In this document: positions 1 through 4,256 of the stretch, one piece after another | Position numbering within the stretch: position 1 is the first letter of the stretch | Layout of the letters: each line of letters starts with the position of its first letter | Origin: an uncultured Caulobacteraceae bacterium | GTDB lineage: Bacteria > Pseudomonadota > Alphaproteobacteria > Caulobacterales > Caulobacteraceae | Reading direction: 5' to 3' | Length of the DNA stretch: 7,140 nt | NCBI GenBank assembly: GCA_903884915.1 | Contig: CAISGS010000076.1 | Location: forward strand, 1-7,140 | Translations under genes and position numbers: made by a program | The notes under the pieces: model-generated | Seen by the model: the letters and a program-made list of their open reading frames with translations, nothing else | Told to the model about the DNA's origin: nothing | Databases searched by the model: none

Positions 1-603
1 GCGCTGGCCGTTCTTGACGGTCAGTTGGTAATAGCTGACGCCCTCTTGGCTCTCGCCATTGACGTCGCGCAGACGCGGCATGCCGCTTTCGACGCAGGCC
101 TCGACCACAGCGTCCGAGACCGTGTGGCGCTCAGTAACGTCGGACACATTGAGCGGGCCGCCCGTGGCGTGGAACTCATCGGAGCCGCGCTCTTGGTTTT
201 CGGCGCGGCGGAAATAGGGGACTACATCATCCCAACCCCAGCCCTCACAGCCCAGTTGGCGCCAGCCATCATAGTCGGCATGCTGACCGCGAATATAGAG
301 CAGGCCATTGATCGAAGACGACCCGCCCAGAACCTTGCCGCGCGGCCAGACATGCTGGCGTCCGCCTGTGCCGGGATCGGGCTCGGTGGTGTAGAGCCAA
401 TTGACCTTGGGGTCCTTCAAGGTCTGGGAATAGCCAACCGGAATATGAATCATAAGGTTGGACATGAACTGTGAGGGGTTGCGGGTCGGACGATCGTCGC
501 CGCCGGCCTCGAGCAACAGGACCTTGGACTTGCCATCGGCTGAAAGACGGTTGGCCAGAACGCAGCCCGCTGATCCTGCGCCCACAATGATGTAGTCAAA
601 CAT
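1..603 (-). CDS. GMC family FAD-dependent oxidoreductase, N-terminal part (cut by window edge)
   Basis: The minus strand reads open from an ATG at 603 to the window edge, giving 201 residues with no stop. The N-terminus carries the FAD-binding Rossmann motif GAGSAG (residues 8-13), followed by a strand ending in LLLEAGG whose Glu32 would bind the adenosine ribose. Residues 89-99 (GKVLGGSSSIN) fit the first GMC signature, and the stretch WLYTTEPDP at 69-77 is typical of choline/alcohol dehydrogenase-like members. GMC enzymes are usually about 530-560 residues, so roughly 60% of the protein, including the catalytic His, lies outside the window. They oxidise alcohols using FAD; the substrate cannot be told from this half. 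An AGGA sequence about 6 nt before the ATG supports the start. The gene diverges from the crotonase gene, so a link to alcohol or lipid catabolism is possible but unproven. Confidence 0.93.
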   Translation of the reverse strand, partial: MFDYIIVGAGSAGCVLANRLSADGKSKVLLLEAGGDDRPTRNPSQFMSNLMIHIPVGYSQTLKDPKVNWLYTTEPDPGTGGRQHVWPRGKVLGGSSSINGLLYIRGQHADYDGWRQLGCEGWGWDDVVPYFRRAENQERGSDEFHATGGPLNVSDVTERHTVSDAVVEACVESGMPRLRDVNGESQEGVSYYQLTVKNGQR

Positions 604-798
604 GTTGGTTCCTGACATTCCCGGCCCTGTCCTAATTTTATCGTTGTCTGAGCTGATATTGCGCTGCCTTGACGTCCGCGTGAAGCCCTGCCGTTGCGGC
701 AACTGTGCGGTTCCTTTGCCGATTAGACCGCTGGCCTTGACTCTCCTAGCGTCAAGCCCTTCCGATGGATGCAAAATCACGCAATGGGAGATTTGACC
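604..798. promoter_or_regulatory. Divergent intergenic region between the GMC and crotonase genes
   Basis: This 195-nt stretch must hold the promoters of two divergent genes. An inverted repeat CTTGAC-N9-GTCAAG spans 736-756, just upstream of the crotonase start. One GANTC site (GACTC, 739-743) overlaps its left arm. Immediately before the GMC start on the minus strand is an AGGA ribosome-binding site. I could not identify a convincing -35/-10 pair for either gene. Confidence 0.4.
786..790 (+). promoter_or_regulatory. Ribosome-binding site deciding the crotonase start
   Basis: GGGAG lies 8 nt before an in-frame GTG at 799. The two upstream in-frame ATGs (769 and 784) have no purine-rich sequence at a suitable distance, so I prefer the GTG at 799. 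Confidence 0.5.
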
Positions 799-1686
799 GT
801 GGCCACCCTACCGACCTTTGACACAATCCTTTTGGACATTGCTGATGGTATTGCCACCATCACGCTGAACCGTCCGGACAAGATGAATTCCTTCACCAAC
901 GGCATGATGTTGGACATGATCGCGGCCCTGGATCACACCGACGCCAATGATGACGTCAAGGCTGTGATCATTACCGGTTCGGGCCGCGCCTTCTGTGCCG
1001 GTGCCGATCTCTCCGCAGGCGCTGCGACCTTTGACTATGACAAGGCGAGCGGGACAGGGCGCGAAGAGGGTTTGGTCAATGGCGTCTATCGCGATGGCGG
1101 TGGTCGGTTGACCCTGCGCATTTTCGAAAGCTTGAAGCCCGTCATCGGCGCGATCAATGGCGCTGCTGTCGGCATTGGCGCGACCATGCAGTTGCCGATG
1201 GATATTCGTTTGGCCACGCCGGAGGCCAAGTACGGGTTCGTCTTTGCACGTCGGGGCATTGTGCCAGAAGCCTGCTCGTCCTGGTTCCTCCCGCGTCTGG
1301 TGGGCATTTCGACGGCGCTGGAATGGTGCTATTCGGGCCGGATCTTTACGGGCCAAGAGGCCTGCGATCGCGGTCTGGTCCGTTCGGTTCACACCGCCGA
1401 AGACCTGCTGCCCGCCGCCCGCGCCATTGCGCGCGACATTATCGACAATACCGCGCCCGTGTCCGTGTCCCTGACCCGTCAGATGATGTGGCGCATGCTG
1501 GGTGCCGACCATCCTATGGAGGCGCACAAGATTGACAGCCGCGCCATCCAAGAGCGGGGCAAGGCCGCCGACTCCAAAGAAGGCGTTAGCTCCTTCCTCG
1601 AGAAGCGTCAGCCGTCCTATCCGAATAAGGTCTCTACTGACATGCCAGGCTTCTTCCCTTGGTGGTCAGAGCGTCCATTCGCCTAA
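799..1686 (+). CDS. Crotonase-fold acyl-CoA enzyme (enoyl-CoA hydratase/isomerase family)
   Basis: The gene encodes 295 residues from the GTG at 799 (305 from the ATG at 769). The crotonase fold is clear. ITLNRPDKMN opens the domain, FCAGADLS forms the first oxyanion-hole segment, and INGAAVGIGATMQ forms the second. The two hydratase glutamates of rat crotonase (Glu144 and Glu164) align by motif to Thr and Phe here (residues 129 and 149 from the GTG). A Glu instead lies in VPEACSSW (residue 157), the place of the catalytic Glu in peroxisomal delta3,delta2-enoyl-CoA isomerases (ECI2 has SPEGCSS). The C-terminal tail, SFLEKRQPSYPNKVS then DMPGFFPWW, recalls a proteobacterial subgroup usually labelled enoyl-CoA hydratase. 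The likely role is double-bond isomerisation or a related step on an acyl-CoA in the cytoplasm; the substrate is unknown. A hairpin at 1705-1735 may end the transcript. Confidence 0.9.
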   Translation: MATLPTFDTILLDIADGIATITLNRPDKMNSFTNGMMLDMIAALDHTDANDDVKAVIITGSGRAFCAGADLSAGAATFDYDKASGTGREEGLVNGVYRDGGGRLTLRIFESLKPVIGAINGAAVGIGATMQLPMDIRLATPEAKYGFVFARRGIVPEACSSWFLPRLVGISTALEWCYSGRIFTGQEACDRGLVRSVHTAEDLLPAARAIARDIIDNTAPVSVSLTRQMMWRMLGADHPMEAHKIDSRAIQERGKAADSKEGVSSFLEKRQPSYPNKVSTDMPGFFPWWSERPFA

Positions 1687-1704
1687 TTATTGACACAGGT
1701 TCCC

Positions 1705-1735
1705 GCCTAGTCTTTCGCAAGCGCGAAGGCTAGGC
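1705..1735 (+). terminator. Hairpin after the crotonase gene, possible terminator without a T tract
   Basis: GCCTAGTC and GGCTAGGC-type arms pair into a stem of about 13 bp (one bulged T, GT wobbles) with an AAGC loop, starting 18 nt after the stop codon. No run of T follows on either strand, so a Rho-independent role is uncertain. It could instead be an mRNA 3' end stabiliser. Confidence 0.4.
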
Positions 1736-2079
1736 ACCGCTGGCCCGAGTTCTCCGAGCGGAATTTTTAGTTCTTCAAGCCCTGCGTTCGTCCTTTTGAA
1801 AATATCACAATGCTAAAATGACATTAATCGCGTCAAATGTTGGATGGATTGACGTCTTCCGTAACGATCTGCCCCCATTATCATGAGCAGCCATTGATAG
1901 TTGTCATAGCCATGCCTATGTTCAAGGCATCATTCATTTTGGGGTGATAGAAACGAAATCGAGACTTAGACGCTATTTCTTCCATTGTTTTCGGTTTCGA
2001 TTGTCGTTATTTAGCCACTATAGTTTTTTGGAGGCCCAGTCTTTCCCTGGACCTAACTCTTTGTCAGGTGAACATAAGC
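1736..2079 (+). promoter_or_regulatory. Gene-free upstream region of mucR, AT-richer than its surroundings
   Basis: This stretch of about 340 nt has no credible gene. It is visibly richer in A and T than the flanking coding DNA, with many T-rich runs and TA steps, the kind of DNA MucR proteins are known to bind. MucR autoregulation would fit but is inference. Possible promoter elements are GCTAAAAT at 1812-1819 (close to the Caulobacter -10 consensus GCTANAWC) behind TTGAAA at 1796-1801, and, nearer the gene, TTGTCG at 2001-2006 with TATAGT at 2019-2024; the spacings are short in both cases. A small inverted repeat ATGCCT-N7-AGGCAT occupies 1912-1930. The upstream length would allow a small RNA or long leader, but I see no clear one. 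Confidence 0.35.
2066..2071 (+). promoter_or_regulatory. Ribosome-binding site deciding the mucR start
   Basis: AGGTGA lies 8 nt before the ATG at 2080. The in-frame GTG at 2068 is inside this site and has no ribosome-binding sequence of its own, so translation most likely begins at 2080. Confidence 0.65.
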
Positions 2080-2499
2080 ATGGACGACAAATCCGAAATC
2101 ATCGAGATGACCGCCGACATCGTTTCGGCCTATGTGGGTAACAATTCGGTCGCCGCTGCGGACCTGCCGTCGCTGATCCAGAATATTCACCGCGCCCTGT
2201 CTGGCGTTAACAGCGCACCAGAGCCCGTTGAAGTCAGCGTCAAGGAGCCTGCGGTCTCTTTGAAGCGCTCCATTACGCCTGACTATTTGATTTGTTTGGA
2301 AGATGGCCGCAAATTTAAATCGCTGAAGCGCCATCTGCGGACCAAGTACAATATCAGCCCTGAAGAATACCGCGCCAAATGGGGTCTTCCTAAAGACTAT
2401 CCCATGGTTGCCCCCAACTATGCCAAGGCGCGTTCGGAACTCGCCAAGCAAATGGGTCTTGGACAGGGTGGTCGTCAGGCTGCACGTAAGGGCCGCTAG
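2080..2499 (+). CDS. mucR: MucR/Ros family transcriptional regulator
   Basis: The gene encodes 139 residues, the usual MucR length. The N-terminal half (residues 1-45) holds the conserved helical region associated with oligomerisation (EMTADIVSAYVGNN). The DNA-binding part starts near residue 65 with ITPDYLICLEDGRKFKSLK and runs through RHLRTKY, SPEEYRAKWGLP and DYPMVAPNYAKARS, with a basic C-terminal tail. The zinc-finger region has Cys72, then Asp75 where classic Ros has its second Cys, then His85; Lys89 and Tyr90 stand where Ros has its second His. In Caulobacter, MucR1/2 repress G1-phase genes opposite CtrA and SciP, and MucR can occlude GANTC sites from CcrM; that role here is inferred by homology. 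The gene has its own strong terminator. The downstream PAS gene starts about 210 nt later, behind a dense GANTC cluster. Confidence 0.93.
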   Translation: MDDKSEIIEMTADIVSAYVGNNSVAAADLPSLIQNIHRALSGVNSAPEPVEVSVKEPAVSLKRSITPDYLICLEDGRKFKSLKRHLRTKYNISPEEYRAKWGLPKDYPMVAPNYAKARSELAKQMGLGQGGRQAARKGR

Positions 2500-2518
2500 A
2501 CTCTCGTCTTCGCCTTTT

Positions 2519-2536
2519 GACTCACACTGTTGAGTC
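2519..2536. repeat. Inverted repeat formed by two GANTC sites
   Basis: GACTCA-CACTGT-TGAGTC is a perfect 6-bp dyad with a 6-nt spacer. Each arm contains one GANTC site (2519-2523 and 2532-2536). It lies between the mucR stop and its terminator, so it could also form a weak RNA hairpin. Confidence 0.6.
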
Positions 2537-2549
2537 CTATGATTCAGCG

Positions 2550-2584
2550 AGGCCCGTTACTCATCAAGAGTGACGGGCCTTTTG
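2550..2584 (+). terminator. Intrinsic terminator of mucR
   Basis: Bases 2550-2562 pair with 2568-2580 in a 13-bp, GC-rich stem (AGGCCCGT at the base, one GT wobble) closed by the loop ATCAA and followed by TTTT. This is the strongest terminator in the window and separates mucR transcription from the PAS gene. Confidence 0.9.
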
Positions 2585-2635
2585 CTTTCTATTGACTCTT
2601 GGAAAATTTATATCTGCAGGTTCGCGTTTTTTCGC

Positions 2636-2665
2636 TTGCCACCGATTCGGTGGTTAAGAGATACT
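2636..2665 (+). promoter_or_regulatory. Candidate promoter of the mopJ-like gene
   Basis: TTGCCA (2636-2641, five of six bases of TTGACA) lies 18 bp before GATACT (2660-2665, four of six bases of TATAAT). GANTC sites fall in the spacer (2644-2648) and directly after the -10 (2666-2670), an arrangement compatible with GcrA/CcrM control. A start point near 2672 would leave a leader of about 40 nt. Confidence 0.4.
2639..2653. repeat. Perfect 15-bp palindrome centred on a GANTC site
   Basis: CCACCGA-T-TCGGTGG is a perfect dyad whose centre coincides with the centre of GATTC at 2644-2648. It overlaps the -35/spacer of the candidate promoter. It could be a protein operator or simply a stable small hairpin. 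Confidence 0.6.
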
Positions 2666-2668
2666 GAA
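2654..2668 (+). promoter_or_regulatory. Near-consensus CtrA box (TTAA-N7-TGAA)
   Basis: TTAAGAGATACTGAA matches the CtrA consensus TTAA-N7-TTAA at seven of eight defined bases with the exact 7-nt spacing. It overlaps the candidate -10 and the GAATC site at 2666-2670, so CtrA binding, polymerase binding and CcrM methylation would compete for the same DNA. CtrA binding is inferred, not shown. Confidence 0.5.
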
Positions 2669-2701
2669 TCGTCGTGATTCCAATAGGTTGTTGGGGAATC
2701 C

Positions 2702-2705
2702 GGAG
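2702..2705 (+). promoter_or_regulatory. Ribosome-binding site deciding the mopJ-like start
   Basis: GGAG lies 6 nt before the ATG at 2712, but abuts the ATG at 2706 and is downstream of the TTG at 2688. The ATG at 2712 is therefore the best-spaced start. Confidence 0.5.
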
Positions 2706-2711
2706 ATGACG

Positions 2712-3197
2712 ATGCAAACGGGAGCTACCGCTGCGGCGGCGCGCGCACAACAGGATCTCTATGCCTACTGGGCGTCCATGAAGGGCGGGCAGAAGTTGCC
2801 ATCCCGTGCGGCGATCCGTCCGGAAGATCTCAAGCGCTTTTTACCGACCATCAGTCTGATCGATGTCCACCCCAATTCTGGCGACTATCGACTGCGTTTA
2901 GCGGGTACGGGTCTGTTCAATGTCTATGGCCGCGAAATCACCGGCCGGACCATCGGCGAGGCCTTTTCCCCACCCGTGGCCGACTATTGGCGCGAAGAAC
3001 TGGACCGGGTGGTCGATGACCGCCTTCCGGTCGTCGGTCTGCACAACTTGGCTTGGAGAGGCACGCCGCACCTTTCCATGCTCTGGATCCGCCTTCCCTT
3101 GGCCAGTAATGGCGAAGATGTGGATATGATCCTTGGCTATGACGCCCTTGTCGGCGCTGTCAGCGAGCAGGCCTTCAGCGGCATACGCGCCGCGTAG
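2712..3197 (+). CDS. mopJ: Single-domain PAS_5 protein, likely MopJ orthologue
   Basis: The 161-residue protein consists almost entirely of one PAS_5-type domain. Its hallmarks are LYAYWASMKGG (residues 16-26), LPSRAAIRPEDLKRFLPTISLIDV (29-52), YRLRLAGTGLFNVYGREITGR (59-79) and a C-terminal strand pair ending LGYDALV. There is no signal peptide, membrane segment or effector domain. In Caulobacter the single-domain PAS protein MopJ promotes re-accumulation of CtrA, interacts with the kinase DivJ, localises to cell poles, and is induced in S phase and by (p)ppGpp. As I recall, mopJ lies next to mucR1 there, and the same order here is the main reason for the name. PAS_5 proteins of unknown role are common in Alphaproteobacteria, so the function remains inferred. 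The promoter region has clustered GANTC sites and a CtrA-like box. Confidence 0.75.
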   Translation: MQTGATAAAARAQQDLYAYWASMKGGQKLPSRAAIRPEDLKRFLPTISLIDVHPNSGDYRLRLAGTGLFNVYGREITGRTIGEAFSPPVADYWREELDRVVDDRLPVVGLHNLAWRGTPHLSMLWIRLPLASNGEDVDMILGYDALVGAVSEQAFSGIRAA

Positions 3198-3226
3198 TTA
3201 GGAAAATAATCCTAACAACCTAGAAT
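3198..3226 (+). promoter_or_regulatory. Candidate promoter of the DnaA-like gene
   Basis: TAGAAT at 3221-3226 matches five of six bases of the -10 consensus. Seventeen bp upstream, TTAGGA (3198-3203) is a weak -35 and is also the left arm of the first dyad. The predicted start point near 3233 would fall in the second dyad, so a protein bound at both dyads would block transcription. Confidence 0.4.
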
Positions 3227-3245
3227 TTTAGGAAAGTTATCCTCG
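3198..3245. repeat. Two near-identical operator-like dyads flanking a candidate promoter
   Basis: TTAGGAAAATAATCCTAA (3198-3215; arms TTAGGA/TCCTAA) is followed exactly 30 bp later by TTAGGAAAGTTATCCTCG (3228-3245); 14 of 18 positions agree. The first begins directly after the mopJ stop codon. The second contains TTATCCTCG (3237-3245), which matches the DnaA box TTATNCACA at seven of nine positions. Three helical turns between copies suggests cooperative binding by one protein. Confidence 0.6.
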
Positions 3246-3299
3246 CCCATTGGGGGTTTGGCTAAGCTGTTTCTCGTCATTGGATTGCGAGGATAGCCC

Positions 3300-3680
3300 A
3301 TGAGCCGTTTGCGCCCTGCCCTGAAGACTTTCGAACCGGTAAGCCCCAATCGGCGGCCGGACAGTCGCCGCGATCGTTTGAAAGCCGCCTTTGTGACCAG
3401 CCTAGTGGCTATGGCTACCGGCGTCAGTCCCGGCGACATCCGGTCGAGGACCCGAAACCGTGCCGAGGCGGCGCGTGCCCGCCAAATTGCCATGTATCTG
3501 AGCCATGTCAGCTTTGAGTGGCCCCTGACCCGTGTGGGCGCAGCCTTCGACCGAGACCGCACAACGGCGGGCTATGCTTGCCATCTGGTCGAAGACCTGC
3601 GTGATGATGCCGATTTTGACGCCCATCTCAGCGCCATGGAGGCCTGCCTAAAATATGTCCCTCAGGTTCAAGTGAACTGA
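3300..3680 (+). CDS. Small DNA-binding protein with a DnaA domain IV-type helix-turn-helix
   Basis: The 126-residue protein resembles only the C-terminal DNA-binding domain of DnaA. Residues 47-67 run from a basic stretch (DIRSRTRNR) into ARARQIAMYL, which matches the DnaA helix before its helix-turn-helix. Residues 76-99 follow the DnaA signature region (LTRVGAAFDRDRTTAGYA against the usual IGxxFxxRDHTTVxHA), keeping both Thr but replacing the His with Arg. DnaA domains I-III, including the AAA+ ATPase, are absent. It is therefore a DNA-binding protein, not an initiator. A GAGGAT ribosome-binding site lies 6 nt before the ATG. Paired dyads upstream, one with a DnaA-box-like core, suggest self-regulation or competition with DnaA (inference). 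The gene ends directly against the end of sufE on the other strand. Confidence 0.85.
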   Translation: MSRLRPALKTFEPVSPNRRPDSRRDRLKAAFVTSLVAMATGVSPGDIRSRTRNRAEAARARQIAMYLSHVSFEWPLTRVGAAFDRDRTTAGYACHLVEDLRDDADFDAHLSAMEACLKYVPQVQVN

Positions 3681-4106
3681 TTAGGAACGAACGGCTGAGG
3701 CGTCGCGCCGGATCCGCTCGACCATTGACCGTAGGCCGTTAGAGCGCTGGCTCGATAGGGCGCCGCTGAGGCCCAACCGGTCAAAGGCCTTCTGGGCATC
3801 AAAGGCGAGGATGTCTTGAGCCGTTCGGCTAGAATAGAGCCTTAGGACCAGAGCAACCAATCCCCGCACAATGTGGGCGTCGGAATCCCCTCGGAAGGTC
3901 AAGTGGGTTCCGTCCGTGGTTTCTGTGACCAACCAGACCTGGCTCGCACAGCCCCGGACCTTGTTCTGATCACTGCGCTCTGTGTCGCTGAGGGGGGCAA
4001 GGTCGCGGCCCAGATCGATGACGTGGCGATAGCGTTCCTCCCAGTCGCCGAGCATCTCAAACTCGGCTTCCAGATCGTCTAGTTCATCATTCATGGTCGC
4101 AGACAT
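3681..4106 (-). CDS. sufE: SufE family Fe-S assembly protein (cysteine desulfuration)
   Basis: SufE accepts persulfide sulfur from the cysteine desulfurase SufS and passes it to the SufBCD scaffold in the cytoplasm. The family marks are clear: FEMLGDWEERYRHVIDLGR near the N-terminus, then NKVRGCASQVWLV with the sulfur-accepting Cys (residue 53 from this start), and a C-terminal LGLSGALSSQRSNGLRSMVERI helix region. At about 141 residues it is the normal length. Three Met codons are possible (4130, 4106 and 4094). None has a good ribosome-binding site; I chose 4106 because family members usually begin shortly before the DWEERY motif, and residues before it look non-conserved. No other suf gene is in the window. 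Its stop codon abuts that of the DnaA-like gene with no gap, and no terminator is visible between them. Confidence 0.93.
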   Translation of the reverse strand: MSATMNDELDDLEAEFEMLGDWEERYRHVIDLGRDLAPLSDTERSDQNKVRGCASQVWLVTETTDGTHLTFRGDSDAHIVRGLVALVLRLYSSRTAQDILAFDAQKAFDRLGLSGALSSQRSNGLRSMVERIRRDASAVRS

Positions 4107-4130
4107 GGGCTCAGCCGTAGACAGGAGCAT

Positions 4131-4256
4131 GACGCCAAATTGGCGCTCGCCGTTAAGCGTCCACTTAGGCCGTGACCGGCCTCAAGGCAACGGTGCGCTC
4201 GAGGCTGTAAAGGACTCACAGGCTCATACACAGGAATCTGGTCCCTCGGTTCGCTT
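4131..4256. promoter_or_regulatory. Divergent region between sufE and the histidine kinase, with two GANTC sites
   Basis: GACTC (4213-4217) and GAATC (4234-4238) have centres 21 bp apart, two helical turns, just upstream of the kinase reading frame. Only nine GANTC sites occur outside the large cluster, so a promoter-proximal pair stands out. No convincing -35/-10 hexamers were found for either gene. Confidence 0.35.

Larger units (their letters stand above)
2499..2700. promoter_or_regulatory. Cluster of nine GANTC (CcrM) sites between mucR and the mopJ-like gene
   Basis: GANTC motifs start at 2499, 2519, 2532, 2541, 2594, 2644, 2666, 2676 and 2696. A hand scan of the rest of the window finds only nine more (starting at 447, 739, 1570, 3883, 4213, 4234, 5094, 5839 and 6015), so the density here is about 34 times higher. 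Random sequence would give about 0.8 in 202 bp. In Alphaproteobacteria GANTC is methylated by CcrM, and GcrA reads the mark at promoters. The first site overlaps the mucR stop codon and the last lies just before the PAS gene's ribosome-binding site. The function as a methylation-controlled promoter is inference. Confidence 0.75.

Noticed and set aside
25..474. 149-codon plus-strand open frame at the window start
   Set aside because: It is antisense to the GMC oxidoreductase, whose FAD motifs are unmistakable on the minus strand.
602..796. 64-codon plus-strand open frame in the GMC-crotonase gap
   Set aside because: There is no ribosome-binding site, it has no family resemblance and it overlaps both divergent control regions.
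808..1551. 247-codon minus-strand open frame opposite the crotonase gene
   Set aside because: It lies wholly antisense to a clear enzyme gene, has no recognisable motif and reads as the low-complexity mirror of crotonase codons.
1690..1695. TTGACA directly after the crotonase stop as a -35 element
   Set aside because: No -10-like hexamer occurs at 15-19 bp and the hairpin at 1705-1735 occupies the space.
2053..2451. 132-codon minus-strand open frame opposite mucR
   Set aside because: It is the antisense shadow of mucR and has no supporting motif or start signal.
4153..4168. Possible CtrA box TTAA-N8-TTAG upstream of the kinase
   Set aside because: The spacer is 8 instead of 7 and the second half-site has a mismatch; other TTAA copies in the window lack a partner.
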